64,000 nucleotides of DNA from Pseudoalteromonas sp. T1lg75 (GTDB lineage: Bacteria; Pseudomonadota; Gammaproteobacteria; Enterobacterales; Alteromonadaceae), in NCBI RefSeq assembly GCF_002964705.1, contig NZ_PQCD01000049.1:342704-406703 (forward strand), given 5' to 3'. The notes below the pieces were generated by a model, which ran no database searches, had not been told where the DNA came from, and worked only from the letters and a program-made list of their open reading frames with translations. A program made the translations under genes and the position numbers. Below are positions 9,862 through 19,754 of this stretch, piece after piece. Every line of letters begins with the position of its first letter. The stretch's first letter is position 1.

Positions 9862-9875
9862 TAGGGGAAACCCTA
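9862..9875 (+). promoter_or_regulatory. GAAA-loop hairpin covering the ribosome-binding region of the propeller kinase
   Basis: TAGGG at 9862-9866 pairs with CCCTA at 9871-9875 around a GAAA tetraloop, ending two bases before the ATG at 9878. The only good Shine-Dalgarno-like bases (AGGGG, 9863-9867) are in the stem, so the fold could limit translation. Confidence 0.35.
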
Positions 9876-9877
9876 GT

Positions 9878-12800
9878 ATGAAATGTACCGAATTTAGCCT
9901 CTTGACCCTGGATCTATGGGCGCGGTATTGTTTCTCGATTGTTTTTTTTGTAGAAAACATATTGAAGTTTGTTGCATTTTTTGTCATTGCACTGAGTGTT
10001 CAAAGTGCTTTTGCAAGTCTAAGTTTTCATCATGTCGGCATAGATCTGGGCTCGATTATCGATATTGAATTCGATAGCCAAGGTGTGATGTGGTTGGCCT
10101 CTCGTGAGGGGTTGTATCGCTATGATGGTAGTCGCTTGCGGCATATTTCTTCTGAGGATGGTTTGTCCGATGATGATATACGCTCGTTAACCATTGATAT
10201 GTACGACAATATATGGATAGCCACGAACTCGGGTGGACTCAATATCTTTGACCCAGAAACGGGCTCGGTGCAGCGCTTTAGACAAACCTCTTCGCCGAAC
10301 TCTTTGTCCAATGATTCCGTCTATGATGTCGCCTTTGTCGGCAAGGATCGCGCCTGGGTGAGCACACAAAACGGTCTAAATCTTTTTGATATTCAAAGTG
10401 GCACGTTTACGCGGTATTTTCATAAAGCAAATGATCCTCAGAGTGTTTCTGCTAACTACGGTTATTCATTATTTGTTGATGATAGCCAAAGGTTATGGGT
10501 CGCGACCTTAGGCGGAGGGGTGTCTGTCTATAATCCCGAGCAGGATAATTTTGAACAAATCTGGTTGAGTCGTTACACCACATTTAAAAACAGCGATGGA
10601 GTGTTTGCTATCAGACAATTGTCGTCAGAGCTGTTCCTATTCGCTACTCGTACCGGCTTGTATCGCTATCACTACGCCAGCAAGCAACTAGAGCCGGTGA
10701 CCCTTTCGTCTGAACCAGGACAAGAGCTTGGAACCGTGACCGACTTGGCGTTAGATCAGAGTAAAGTCTTTGTCTCCACGCTCAATGACGGTGTCTTCGT
10801 CTATGATATTCAAACGGCTTCACTGAGCGCTGCAAATCCGAGTGAGCTGGGTTCCCGTCTGCAGACCCCAGCGGTGCCCATTTACAGTTTGGCCCTATAC
10901 GAATCCCAGCTATTTATCGCCACTTTAAGTAAAGGCCTATATAGCTCACGAATTAACTATAACGACCTTGATGCGCGACTAATGCGCACGGATGTGATGG
11001 GCGACCTGACCAATATCACCAGCGTGGATATTGTTGACAATGGAGACCCTGTATTCGGTAGCTTTGGTGCTGGCTTGATGGTAACCCAAGGCGATGAGTC
11101 ATTGGTGAGAGTTGATCAAGGAAGTGTTCAAGGGATCTCGGCCGCTCAGTTCCGGCGTTTACGAGAGCAATACCCAGAGATAACTAAAGTAGGGATCCTG
11201 GCCGTCGATTTTGATAGCGAGCGAAATAGGCTTTATTTGGGCACCACGGTCGGGTTGTGGGCTATCGACTTGAATACCGAGCAGTTGCTGAAAATTGCTC
11301 GCTATCGCCATACAGAGATTGGCTATGTGAACGCCTTACACATAGACGACAATGGCGATGTCTGGTTTGGCAGTGGCGGCTTAGGCTTGATGCTTTGGTC
11401 GGGAAAATCTCAGCTCCTGATAGGCTTTAACAAGCATGAAGTGCCTAACTCGGGGCTCAGCGGCGACTATGTCACGACGCTAAAAAGGGATGGACGCTAT
11501 CTCTGGGTGGGAACCCGCTCCAACGGCCTCAGTCGCTGTGAGATCAAACCCTTAAAATGTGACCACCTAGACTCGCTCACTGGCAGTGCATCACATTTTA
11601 ATGTGACAGCAATCGGCAAGTTGAGTAATGGCAACGTCATGTTTGCAACACGAGGTGGTGGGGTCTTTGAGCTAACGAATACGAGCACAGGCACCAGCCT
11701 ACACAATGTCACCGAGGAGCAGGGCTTAAACTCAAACATTATTTTAGCCGTTGAGGAAGACAGTGATGGCAGCGTTTGGCTGGCAACGGCCAAGGGGCTT
11801 TCACGGCTAAGCCAAAGCCGTGATGATGTTGTCAATTATCCAATCGATGAGTTGGTAGGCACCCCCCAGTTCAATGCCCATGCCAGCGCTCAAAACGAGG
11901 ATGCGCTTTTTTTCGGTGGACTCGAGGGCGTGATACGAATTAACAAGCATACAAAAATGCCTGCAGACGTTGAACATGCGCTGATTTTAAATGCGAAGGT
12001 GAAGCAAGAAGACAAGACGTTGAAGATCACCACCAATAGTTCCTTGTCGGTGGGCCCAAGAAGCATAATCGAACTCGATTTTGCCTTGTTGGATTATGGC
12101 GTAGGTACCAAAGAATATGAGTATCGACTCAGTGCCCATGAGGCCTGGCAAGCCATCGGAGCGACCCAACAATTCTTGCTGCACCATTTGTCTGCGGGGA
12201 GTTACCAAATCCAGGTTCGTAGTCGAGATTTCACCGGCCGCTGGCAATACAGCAAGCCCCTGCTTGTGAAGGTAAACCCACACTGGTGGCAAACACCCTG
12301 GTTTGTTTTATTCCTAGTCTGTGGAGCGCTTGTGGCCATGTGGTGGTGGCACAAAATGCGCACCCAAAGGCTGCATCAGCGCAATCAGGATTTATTGCGT
12401 TTGCAAGCGTTAAAGCAGCAGGCAAAGGAGCAAGAAAGGCGGCACATCTCTCGGGAGTTGCACGATGAAATAGGGCAAAACCTGACGGCGTGCAAACTCG
12501 GTCTGCAAATGCTTAACTTGCAACAGCAAAGCCCCGCCGTGTGTGATCAAGTCGCGGGGAGCGTGTCCTTGCTTGATAAAATTATCAGTCAAACACGTGA
12601 TTTAACCCAGTCTCTGCGACCACCCATGCTCGATGAATTAGGGCTGTTTGCGGCCTTGGACAGATATTTTATAGAGCTACAAAAGCGAACTAACACACGG
12701 CTCTGTGTGTATTTAAAGCCAGATCTGGAGTCAAGCATTAGCCGTCACGGTGAACTGGCCTTCAGGGTGATTCAAGAGGCGGTGAATAATGCCTTGAAGC

Positions 12801-13039
12801 ACGCCAACGCCAGTACCATAGAGGTGAGTGTGACGCGGGTGCGAGAGCACCTGGTACTGACGGTGGCCGATAATGGCGTCGGCATTGAGCTAAAAGACAT
12901 TGAGCAATGCATTCGCAGCGGCAAGCATCTTGGCTTACTGGGGATGCGCGAGCGCTTATACCAGGTTAAGGGCGATTTAATTATTAACGCAGGGCGTCAC
13001 AAAGGCTGCAAAATCAAAGCAAGGATCCCATTAAAATGA
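9878..13039 (+). CDS. Beta-propeller sensor histidine kinase (NarL/UhpB-type kinase core)
   Basis: This 1053-residue membrane kinase has an N-terminal hydrophobic export segment, then many repeats of the two-component-regulator propeller type (for example DNIWIATNSGGLNIFDP) forming a large periplasmic sensor to about residue 690. A Y_Y_Y-like beta domain follows (YEYRLS...LSAGSYQIQVRSRD), then a transmembrane helix near 807-822. The cytoplasmic core is HisKA_3 with His862 in SRELHDEIGQ, and an ATPase with the N box EAVNNALKHA, DNGVGI and GLLGMRERL. All residues needed for activity are seen. The ATG at 9878 is used; a shorter start cannot be excluded because the N-terminus before the hydrophobic stretch is long. 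Its stop overlaps the start of the response regulator by four bases (ATGA). Position opposite the protease suggests control of secreted hydrolysis. Confidence 0.93.
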   Translation: MKCTEFSLLTLDLWARYCFSIVFFVENILKFVAFFVIALSVQSAFASLSFHHVGIDLGSIIDIEFDSQGVMWLASREGLYRYDGSRLRHISSEDGLSDDDIRSLTIDMYDNIWIATNSGGLNIFDPETGSVQRFRQTSSPNSLSNDSVYDVAFVGKDRAWVSTQNGLNLFDIQSGTFTRYFHKANDPQSVSANYGYSLFVDDSQRLWVATLGGGVSVYNPEQDNFEQIWLSRYTTFKNSDGVFAIRQLSSELFLFATRTGLYRYHYASKQLEPVTLSSEPGQELGTVTDLALDQSKVFVSTLNDGVFVYDIQTASLSAANPSELGSRLQTPAVPIYSLALYESQLFIATLSKGLYSSRINYNDLDARLMRTDVMGDLTNITSVDIVDNGDPVFGSFGAGLMVTQGDESLVRVDQGSVQGISAAQFRRLREQYPEITKVGILAVDFDSERNRLYLGTTVGLWAIDLNTEQLLKIARYRHTEIGYVNALHIDDNGDVWFGSGGLGLMLWSGKSQLLIGFNKHEVPNSGLSGDYVTTLKRDGRYLWVGTRSNGLSRCEIKPLKCDHLDSLTGSASHFNVTAIGKLSNGNVMFATRGGGVFELTNTSTGTSLHNVTEEQGLNSNIILAVEEDSDGSVWLATAKGLSRLSQSRDDVVNYPIDELVGTPQFNAHASAQNEDALFFGGLEGVIRINKHTKMPADVEHALILNAKVKQEDKTLKITTNSSLSVGPRSIIELDFALLDYGVGTKEYEYRLSAHEAWQAIGATQQFLLHHLSAGSYQIQVRSRDFTGRWQYSKPLLVKVNPHWWQTPWFVLFLVCGALVAMWWWHKMRTQRLHQRNQDLLRLQALKQQAKEQERRHISRELHDEIGQNLTACKLGLQMLNLQQQSPAVCDQVAGSVSLLDKIISQTRDLTQSLRPPMLDELGLFAALDRYFIELQKRTNTRLCVYLKPDLESSISRHGELAFRVIQEAVNNALKHANASTIEVSVTRVREHLVLTVADNGVGIELKDIEQCIRSGKHLGLLGMRERLYQVKGDLIINAGRHKGCKIKARIPLK

Positions 13040-13683
13040 CAGCGATAGAAAGCCTGGTCATGGCGGATGATCATGAATTGGTGCGCTCGGGTTTAAAGAG
13101 CTTGATTCAACAACAATTTCCTGAGATCCCCGTGCTGGAAACTGGGTCCGGCGATGGCGCGCTGGCGTTGATCCTCGAACAGCAGCCTGCATTGGCCCTG
13201 CTGGATGTAACGCTGCCAACGATGAATGGTTTGGATGTGGTTGCCAGTGCACGAAAGGCGGGATTCAAGGGCAAAATAATCATGCTCTCCATGCATCACT
13301 GGCCAAAGTATGTTGCCCGAGCCTGGCTCAACGGCGCCAACGGCTATGTGTTGAAAGACTCTGCCTTTGAAGAGTTGCTGGTGGCCATTAATTCGGTGAT
13401 GAAGCATGAGCGCTATTTATCAAAAGGCATTTGTGCCCAGGCCGTAGACGATGTTTTAGAGTACATGGATGCGGAGCAAGAAGAGCTGCTTACACCGCGG
13501 CAAAGGCAGGTATTGCAGCTGGTGGCGGAAGGGCACTCGTCTAAGTACATCGCCAGTGAACTCAATGTCAGTTTAAAAACCGTTGAGGCTCACCGCAGCT
13601 CAATTATGAACAGGCTAGGCATTCATGATCTTGCCGGCTTGATTAAAGCGGCGATCAGTTTGGGACTCACGGAGCTGGATTAG
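13036..13683 (+). CDS. NarL/FixJ-family (LuxR-type) response regulator
   Basis: This 215-residue protein has a receiver domain with acidic pair D11/D12, phospho-site D57 in LLDVTLP and K107 in YVLKDSA. A LuxR-type helix-turn-helix follows at about 151-210 (LTPRQRQVLQLV...SLKTVEAHRSSIM). It overlaps the kinase gene by ATGA, so the two form a cognate, translationally coupled pair. Targets are not known; the divergent protease promoter with its palindrome at 9808-9823 and autoregulation are the nearest candidates. It ends 43 bases before the convergent nth gene. Confidence 0.95.
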   Translation: MTAIESLVMADDHELVRSGLKSLIQQQFPEIPVLETGSGDGALALILEQQPALALLDVTLPTMNGLDVVASARKAGFKGKIIMLSMHHWPKYVARAWLNGANGYVLKDSAFEELLVAINSVMKHERYLSKGICAQAVDDVLEYMDAEQEELLTPRQRQVLQLVAEGHSSKYIASELNVSLKTVEAHRSSIMNRLGIHDLAGLIKAAISLGLTELD

Positions 13684-13726
13684 TGAAAAGGGCCTGGCGA
13701 TTGCCGCTGCTGCGCTCTTTCTTCAG

Positions 13727-14359
13727 CTATTCCGTCTTATCCTTAAATTCACATAGGTCTTCGATAATACAGCTGCCACAGCGCGGTTTACGCGCCACAC
13801 AGGTGTAACGGCCATGGAGAATAAGCCAGTGGTGCACATCGACCTTAAACTCTTTGGGCACCACTTTTTCTAGCTTTTGCTCAACCGCCACCACGTCTTT
13901 GCCCATGGCAAACTTGGTGCGGTTAGAGACGCGGAAAATATGGGTATCGACGGCTATGGTGGGCCAGCCGAAAGCTGTATTAAGGACCACGTTAGCGGTT
14001 TTTCTGCCTACGCCTGGAAGGGCTTCTAAGGCCTCGCGATTTTCCGGTACTTCGCCGCCATGCTGCTCTACCAGAATTTGGCACATCTTGTAGACGTTAT
14101 TGGCTTTGGAGTTAAACAGGCCGATGGTTTTAATGGCTTCGCGCAACTCTTCTAGGCCTAAATCAAGAATCGCTTGTGGCGTATTGGCGCGTGGAAAAAG
14201 CTTGCGGGTGGCTTTGTTAACGCCCACATCCGTAGCCTGCGCAGACAAGGTAACGGCAACCAGCAGCTCAAACGGCGAGCTGTATTCCAGCTCTGTTTCT
14301 GGATGAGGATTGGCTTCGCGTAAACGCTCTAAAATCAGGCGTCGTTTTTCTTTATTCAT
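13727..14359 (-). CDS. nth: Endonuclease III (DNA glycosylase/AP lyase)
   Basis: This 210-residue base-excision repair enzyme removes oxidised pyrimidines and cuts the abasic site. The helix-hairpin-helix is LPGVGRKTANVV, with catalytic Lys120 and Asp138 at exactly the numbering of the Escherichia coli enzyme. The C-terminal [4Fe-4S] ligands are Cys187, Cys194, Cys197 and Cys203 in the expected 6-2-5 spacing. It is the last gene of the rsxABCDGE-nth operon, 39 bases after rsxE, an arrangement widely conserved in gammaproteobacteria. Confidence 0.98.
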   Translation of the reverse strand: MNKEKRRLILERLREANPHPETELEYSSPFELLVAVTLSAQATDVGVNKATRKLFPRANTPQAILDLGLEELREAIKTIGLFNSKANNVYKMCQILVEQHGGEVPENREALEALPGVGRKTANVVLNTAFGWPTIAVDTHIFRVSNRTKFAMGKDVVAVEQKLEKVVPKEFKVDVHHWLILHGRYTCVARKPRCGSCIIEDLCEFKDKTE

Positions 14360-14398
14360 GTTCTGCCCTTGTTATTTTTATACAGTTTCGCGTGGACG

Positions 14399-15100
14399 CT
14401 AGTCTAAGCTGGTGACCCGAGCGCGAGGCCCTTTCAACTGCTCGGCATTCGGAGCCAGTTGTTTCGCCTTTAACTGGGCATCAATCAGGTTTTTAGCGGC
14501 AATCAGCAAGCCCAAACCGATAAAGGCACCTGGGGGTAAGATGGCCAGCAAAAATTGATGATCAAAATGAATGATGTCCAGGCGCAGGCTCTGTGCCCAG
14601 GGTCCCAGTAGCAGGTCGGCACCATCGAATAAGGTGCCTTGGCCAATCAATTCACGCATGGCGCCGAGAATACATAAAATGATTGCAAAACCAAAGCCCA
14701 TCATTAAGCCATCCCAGGCGCTGAGCAGGGCGTTATTCTTTGACGCAAATGCCTCGGCGCGGCCGATAATGGCGCAGTTGGTCACGATCAGGGGAATGAA
14801 AATTCCCAGTGATTGATACAGGCCGAAGGTAAAGGCATTCATCAGCAATTGAATGATGGTTACGAAGGCGGCAATGATCATCACAAACACAGGAATACGA
14901 ATGTCTTTTGGCACCCAGTTACGCACCAGAGACACGGTGACATTTGAACCCACTAATACCAACAGGGTAGCTATGCCAAGCCCGAGAGCATTGGTGATGG
15001 TGCTGCTCACCGCCAGCAACGGACACAGGCCAAGCAGTTGCACTAGGGCCGGGTTATTAGCCCAGACACCGTCTTTAAAAAGGGTTTTGTAATCACTCAT
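14399..15100 (-). CDS. rsxE: Electron transport complex subunit RsxE/RnfE
   Basis: This 233-residue integral membrane subunit of the Rnf/Rsx complex begins with the family hallmark [24 protein letters not shown] and has about six transmembrane helices (blocks such as [20 protein letters not shown]). It carries one of the conserved cysteines thought to bind iron-sulfur near the membrane. The complex couples NADH and ferredoxin-like electron transfer to ion movement, and in enteric bacteria the related Rsx complex keeps SoxR reduced. Its start overlaps the end of rsxG by four bases. The C-terminal tail after the last helix is lysine- and arginine-rich, as expected for the cytoplasmic side. Confidence 0.96.
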   Translation of the reverse strand: MSDYKTLFKDGVWANNPALVQLLGLCPLLAVSSTITNALGLGIATLLVLVGSNVTVSLVRNWVPKDIRIPVFVMIIAAFVTIIQLLMNAFTFGLYQSLGIFIPLIVTNCAIIGRAEAFASKNNALLSAWDGLMMGFGFAIILCILGAMRELIGQGTLFDGADLLLGPWAQSLRLDIIHFDHQFLLAILPPGAFIGLGLLIAAKNLIDAQLKAKQLAPNAEQLKGPRARVTSLD

Positions 15101-15738
15101 GATGACTCTCCCGGGTTGCAGCTATTGTCCGCTTGGGCCAGGGTGTTGAAATTATGCTGTGCATAAATGACGGTGTTTTTTACCGCACCGACCACGGCGC
15201 GCGGGGTTATGGTGGCGCCGGTAAACTGATCAAAGGTACCGCCGTCTTTTTTCACCGCCCAACGGGGGTCATCCTGGCTGCGCACCTGTTGGGAACTGAA
15301 GCTGTTGATCCAGTCACTGCGCTTGGCTTCTATCTTATCGCCAAGGCCAGGCGTTTCATTATGTTTGGTTACACGCACGCCCGCAACCGTGCCATCTGGA
15401 TAGATAGCGCTGAGCAGCTCGATATTGCCACTGTAACCATTAGGCGCCGTGCTTTGCATCACCAAGGCCACCACCTTACCTTGCTTGCGGGCCCGGTATA
15501 TTGTGTAGCTAGGTTGTGGCCCCAGTTCCTGGCTGCGTATCTGAGTGCAGTCAAGGTACAGCTCATTGTCATAGGCTGACTCCGGAAGCACTTGGTGCAG
15601 CAGCCCCTGGAGCTGTTTTTTCTCTTGAATGGCAATCTTAGGCGCGGTGAATTGCTGGACCAGGGTCACCGCACCTGTGGTCACCAGTGCGAAGGCACTC
15701 AAGATAGCGCCATTTTTAACCATAGATGAGAGGATCAT
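15097..15738 (-). CDS. rsxG: Electron transport complex subunit RsxG/RnfG
   Basis: This 213-residue subunit has one N-terminal membrane anchor (about 10-30) and a periplasmic FMN-binding domain. The covalent FMN attachment motif TGATITP is at 173-179, with Thr176 the likely flavin carrier. The segment [10 protein letters not shown] at 127-136 is also a family signature. It overlaps both neighbours by four bases (rsxD before, rsxE after), indicating tight translational coupling. An internal ATG five codons downstream (Met6) is an alternative start. Confidence 0.96.
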   Translation of the reverse strand: MILSSMVKNGAILSAFALVTTGAVTLVQQFTAPKIAIQEKKQLQGLLHQVLPESAYDNELYLDCTQIRSQELGPQPSYTIYRARKQGKVVALVMQSTAPNGYSGNIELLSAIYPDGTVAGVRVTKHNETPGLGDKIEAKRSDWINSFSSQQVRSQDDPRWAVKKDGGTFDQFTGATITPRAVVGAVKNTVIYAQHNFNTLAQADNSCNPGESS

Positions 15739-16793
15739 GATTTTGCTCCATGCCCATAGGTGCGCGGTTGGGTATAGTGATCAATTAACGGCACCGCCAT
15801 GTTCATCAGTAACACGGCAAAGGCCACCGCATCCGGGTAGCCTCCGAAGGTGCGGATCAAATAGACGATCACGCCAATGGCGGCGCCATAAATCAGGCGG
15901 CCACGATTGGTCGTGGATGCCGACACCGGATCCGTGGCGATGAAGAAGGCACCCAGCATGGTGGCGCCACTGAGTAAGTGGAAGGCTAAGCCGGGTTGAT
16001 TGCCCGAATCAAAGATATAGCCGATGCTGGCACACAGCGACAGGGCTGCGAGCATGGCTACGGGAATATGCCAATTGATCACTCGCTGTTGCAGTAGCAA
16101 TAAGCCACCAAGCAGATAGGCGGTGTTAACCCACAGCCAACCTATGCCCGCGGTTTCACCAAAAACCGGTTTTACCATGCTCTCGGCCACGGTTAAACCA
16201 TGGCTGACATCGGTGCGCAGGGTATCCAAGGGGGTGGCCATGGTAATGCCATCGACGTTGGAGCGCAGTTGCTCCAAGCTGTATCCAGATTGACTATAGT
16301 TGCTGAAAATCATACTTAGCTCATCAAGCAAACCGACCTGATGATGCATCAATTCTGCCGGGGGTAACCAAGAGGTCATTTGCACAGGGAAAGACACCAG
16401 CAGCAACACATAGCCCGCCATGGCTGGGTTAAAGAGGTTGCCGCCTAAGCCACCATAAAGCTGCTTAACAAAGACGATGGCGAAGAAGCAGCCGATCACT
16501 ATCACCCACCAAGGCGTCAAGGGGGGAATACTCACCGCCAATAATAGTCCGGTCAACCAGGCGCTGCCGTCTTGCAGGGTGTGCCACATTTTACGGCCGC
16601 GCATATAGAGCACCGCGGCTTCAAACAGGGTGACGCACACCAGGGCTAACACCAGCTGGATCAAGACACCGGTGCCGAAAAAATAGCACTGCGCCAATAT
16701 TCCCGGCACCGCAGCCAGTGCTACCATCAGCATCACACCGGTGAGCGACTTATGGCTGTGTTTATATGGTGAACTCATCATATTGAGCTTCAT
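15735..16793 (-). CDS. rsxD: Electron transport complex subunit RsxD/RnfD
   Basis: This 352-residue membrane subunit has nine or ten predicted helices and the family segments [16 protein letters not shown] and [12 protein letters not shown]. The [12 protein letters not shown] stretch around residue 185 carries the threonine expected to bind FMN covalently. Its ATG overlaps the stop of the out-of-frame tail of rsxC by the ATGA arrangement, which shows that the operon was built around a full-length RsxC ending at 16790. The length agrees with the usual 350 residues. Confidence 0.96.
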   Translation of the reverse strand: MKLNMMSSPYKHSHKSLTGVMLMVALAAVPGILAQCYFFGTGVLIQLVLALVCVTLFEAAVLYMRGRKMWHTLQDGSAWLTGLLLAVSIPPLTPWWVIVIGCFFAIVFVKQLYGGLGGNLFNPAMAGYVLLLVSFPVQMTSWLPPAELMHHQVGLLDELSMIFSNYSQSGYSLEQLRSNVDGITMATPLDTLRTDVSHGLTVAESMVKPVFGETAGIGWLWVNTAYLLGGLLLLQQRVINWHIPVAMLAALSLCASIGYIFDSGNQPGLAFHLLSGATMLGAFFIATDPVSASTTNRGRLIYGAAIGVIVYLIRTFGGYPDAVAFAVLLMNMAVPLIDHYTQPRTYGHGAKS

Positions 16794-17533
16794 GATGGAT
16801 CCTCATCATCTGAGTTGTTATCCGCGTCTCGTGCGGCTTTTTTGGCCTTGGCACGGGCGATGGCGGCGGCGACGGCCGCTTTCTTTTTATCTTCTGGCGA
16901 TTGTTCAGCTGCCGGCGTGTTGGCGTTATCGCTAGTGTCGTCCTGAGCCTCATCGCTTTGCGCTGCCTTGGCCGCTTTCTTCGCCTTGGCGCGAGCAATT
17001 GCCGCGGCAACCGCTGCTTTTTTCTTGTCTTCGGCCGATTGTGCCTCTGACGATGCCGTGTCAGCGTCTGCATATTGCTCAGTCGAAGGCTCGTCCGCGG
17101 CTTGCGCTGCCTTCTTCGCTTTAGCCCGTGCGATCGCCGCTGCGACGGCGGCTTTCTTTTTATCCTCAGGAGATTGCTCTGGCGCAGGTGTGGTTACATC
17201 ACCGCTTGTCTCTACCTGTGCCTCATCGGCTTCGGCTGCCTGAGCGGCTTTTTTCGCTTTGGCACGGGCTATGGCGGCGGCTACGGCCGCTTTTTTATCG
17301 TCCAGCGCCGGTGCATCGGCGTCTTCGGCCTGGGCGGCTTTTTTCGCTTTGGCACGGGCTATGGCGGCGGCTACCGCTGCCTTTTTATCGTCCTGCGCCG
17401 GTGCATCGGCGTCTTCGTCCTGGGCGGCTTTTTTCGCTTTGGCGCGGGCAATGGCGGCGGCTACAGCCGCTTTTTTATCGTCTTTTGCTACGGGCTCAGG
17501 AGTGTCCGATTGCTGCTTTTGCTCTTTATACAA
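16790..17533 (-). pseudogene. rsxC: Detached C-terminal repeat tail of RsxC (out of frame with the rsxC core)
   Basis: This open frame encodes six copies of an Ala/Lys-rich unit with core [16 protein letters not shown], separated by acidic linkers of 8-27 residues. Such Ala/Lys repeats form the C-terminal tail of RsxC in many gammaproteobacteria. Its frame is different from the rsxC core, and the apparent start has no good ribosome-binding site. Adding one base to the run of four A (plus-strand T run at 17646-17649) joins the two frames into one protein of 799 residues with seven repeats. It is therefore a fragment, unless the base is a sequencing error or the ribosome or polymerase slips here. 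Its stop still overlaps the rsxD start. Confidence 0.85.
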
Positions 17534-17650
17534 GCGCGCCTGTTCTTTACGCGCAGCGCGCTCCTGCGCTACGTCACTGTTATCCGGCTCAAGTTGTTCG
17601 CCCGCCTTTTTCGCTTTCGCACGGGCAATGGCGGCGGCAACCTTGTTTTG
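16830..17650 (-). repeat. Tandem Ala/Lys-coding repeats in the rsxC tail
   Basis: Seven copies of the coding unit for [12 protein letters not shown] lie in this interval. The three copies between about 17244 and 17513 are spaced exactly 90 bases apart and are nearly identical in DNA; the others are more diverged. The composition leaves long open frames on the opposite strand. Confidence 0.9.
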
Positions 17651-19188
17651 TCATCGCCCTTGTCTGCTTGCTTGCGTTTTACTCGCGCCAGCGCCTCGGC
17701 CACTTTCTCTTTGCTTTGTGAGTCTTGCTCTGTGCTGCGACGAGGGCGTTTATGGCGGTTGCGACGCTCTTCTTGTTCGCGCTCCAAGCGTTCCTTACGG
17801 GCTTCAAAGCGCTCCTTGGCGCGGTCCGATTTAATTTGCTCGATCTGCTGCTCGCGAATTTCCGCCTTGGCCACACGATAATACTGAACCAAAGGTATTT
17901 CACTGGGGCAAACATAGGCGCAGGCACCGCACTCGATACAATCAAATAACTGGTGCTCTTCGAGCTTTTTATATTCCTTGGTCTTGGCAAACCATTGCAA
18001 CTGCTGTGGCAATAGCGAGGCTGGGCAGGCATCGGCACAGGCGCTGCAGCGAATACAGGCGCGCTCTTCGCCAGGCATCGGCATTTCCGCTGCGCTTGGC
18101 GCCAAAATACAGTTAGTGGTTTTCACTACGGGAATGCGTACCGTTGGCAGGGTAAAGCCCATCATGGGACCGCCCATGATCACCCTTTGCATCGGCTCAG
18201 GTGTAAAGCCTTGCTGTGCCAATAGGTGTTTTACCTCGGTACCCAGCAAGGCCCAAACGTTACGTTGCTCTGCCAGGGTGTCACCGGTGACCGTGACCAC
18301 ACGTTCAATCAGTGGCTTACCAAGCTCAACGGCTTGTTGCACTGCGTACATGGTGCCAACGTTTTGCACCAGCACGCCGATATCGGCGGGGATACCGCCG
18401 GCAGGCACTTCTTTGGACGTTAAAATTTGAATCAGCTGTTTTTCCCCCCCGGATGGGTACTTGGTGGGGATGGCGCGTACCTGCATATCGTCAATATTGG
18501 CAGAGGCCTGCTCCATGGCTGCTATCGCCTTGGGCTTATCGTCTTCAATGGCGATAAGAGTGAGCTTGGGTTGCAACAGATGGCGCAATACCTCGATACC
18601 GCGCACGATTTCCTCACTGTGCGCTTGCATCAGCACATCGTCGGCGCTGATATAGGGCTCGCATTCGGCGCCATTAATGATCAGCACATCGATTTGTTGC
18701 TTGGTTGAGGCCTTAATATAGGTCGGGAAGCCAGCGCCGCCCATGCCTGAAATACCGGCAAAATGCAGTATGTCTACCAAGCGCTCTGCAGTCAGCTCGC
18801 GGTAGTTAGGGTGGGGCACTAACTCACACCAACGGTCTTCGCCATCGGGTTCGATAATAATGCTGAGTTCAGGCAGTGCCGAAGGGTGTGCTGACGGCAT
18901 TGGGGTAATATCGATGATGCGACCGGACGTAGGTGCATGTACTGGAACCGACCAGTTGGCATGGGGTTTGGTTAATGCCTGACCTTTAAGCACCTGCTCA
19001 TGCACATTGACCAGCAGGTGTCCCTGAGCACCGATATGCTGTTTTACCGGCAGCACCAGGCGCGGCGGCAACGGCAGGATATGGATGGGCAGCGAGTTTG
19101 ACTGGCTTTTGTTTACTGGCGGGTGCACACCACCAGGGCTTGGCCAAAGTTGTCCGCGACTAATTCGAGCTAATAAAGAGTCCAACAC
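17569..19188 (-). CDS. rsxC: Electron transport complex subunit RsxC/RnfC (core; frameshifted after residue ~505)
   Basis: This 539-residue frame holds the whole catalytic core of RsxC, the NADH-facing subunit. It has [12 protein letters not shown] (149-159) for flavin/NADH binding, PSGGEKQLI (245-253) and two [4Fe-4S] motifs: Cys378/381/384/388 and Cys417/420/423/427. The GTG start at 19188 follows a GAGG ribosome site and lies 8 bases after rsxB. After KQADKGDDK the frame is shifted at a run of four A and reads 34 unrelated basic residues to a stop at 17569. One more A there would continue as [14 protein letters not shown], the normal repeat tail. Because both iron-sulfur clusters lie before the break, the shortened protein could still work. 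Confidence 0.93.
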   Translation of the reverse strand: MLDSLLARISRGQLWPSPGGVHPPVNKSQSNSLPIHILPLPPRLVLPVKQHIGAQGHLLVNVHEQVLKGQALTKPHANWSVPVHAPTSGRIIDITPMPSAHPSALPELSIIIEPDGEDRWCELVPHPNYRELTAERLVDILHFAGISGMGGAGFPTYIKASTKQQIDVLIINGAECEPYISADDVLMQAHSEEIVRGIEVLRHLLQPKLTLIAIEDDKPKAIAAMEQASANIDDMQVRAIPTKYPSGGEKQLIQILTSKEVPAGGIPADIGVLVQNVGTMYAVQQAVELGKPLIERVVTVTGDTLAEQRNVWALLGTEVKHLLAQQGFTPEPMQRVIMGGPMMGFTLPTVRIPVVKTTNCILAPSAAEMPMPGEERACIRCSACADACPASLLPQQLQWFAKTKEYKKLEEHQLFDCIECGACAYVCPSEIPLVQYYRVAKAEIREQQIEQIKSDRAKERFEARKERLEREQEERRNRHKRPRRSTEQDSQSKEKVAEALARVKRKQADKGDDKTRLPPPLPVRKRKRRANNLSRITVT

Positions 19189-19196
19189 TGCACCTC

Positions 19197-19754
19197 TTAA
19201 TCAATTTGTGTCACGGGGATGGCTTGCAACTGCCATTTCCACGTTTGTTTGGTTTGCGCGACCGGCACCATGTCGATGCAATCCACCGGGCAGGGGTCGA
19301 CACATAAGTCGCAGCCAGTGCATTCGTCAATCAGTACCGTGTGCATCTGTCGCGTGGCGCCAACGATGGCATCGACCGGACAGGCCTGAATACATTTGGT
19401 ACAGCCGATACATTCGTCTTCGCGAATATAGGCCACTTTTTTTTCCGGCTCGGCTTGCTCGCCCCCGGCCAAGGGAGTTGCTTCCACGCCCATAAGATCC
19501 GCTAATTTTTTGACCGTGGCATCACCGCCTGGTGGGCACTTGTTGACCTCATCACCATTGGCGATGGCTTCGGCATAGGGGCGACAGCCCGGATAGCCGC
19601 ACTGACCACATTGGGTTTGCGGCAAAATGGCATCGATTTGCTCGACAATGGGGTCGCTTTCAACGCGAAAGCGCACCGCGGCAAAGCCGAGGATTACGCC
19701 GAACACTAACGCTAATATGCCCACTGCACAGAGGGCGTAAAATAAAATCATCAT
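19197..19754 (-). CDS. rsxB: Electron transport complex subunit RsxB/RnfB
   Basis: This 185-residue iron-sulfur subunit has an N-terminal membrane helix (about 4-26) and a four-cysteine Fe-S domain with CGQCGYPGC. Two ferredoxin-type [4Fe-4S] motifs follow, [12 protein letters not shown] and [12 protein letters not shown]. It passes electrons between the soluble donor and the membrane flavin subunits. Its ATG overlaps the rsxA stop by one base (TAATG), and rsxC starts 8 bases after its stop. Confidence 0.97.
   Translation of the reverse strand: MMILFYALCAVGILALVFGVILGFAAVRFRVESDPIVEQIDAILPQTQCGQCGYPGCRPYAEAIANGDEVNKCPPGGDATVKKLADLMGVEATPLAGGEQAEPEKKVAYIREDECIGCTKCIQACPVDAIVGATRQMHTVLIDECTGCDLCVDPCPVDCIDMVPVAQTKQTWKWQLQAIPVTQID

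Noticed and set aside
16830..17650. CRISPR-like regular repeats
   Set aside because: The repeats are coding, in frame, 60-135 bases apart, with related and not unique spacers, and no cas genes are near.
16968..17881. Several long plus-strand open frames (up to 268 residues) over the rsxC tail
   Set aside because: They are antisense shadows of the Ala/Lys repeat coding region, with low-complexity Phe/Gly/Ala/Arg strings, no ribosome sites and no family resemblance.
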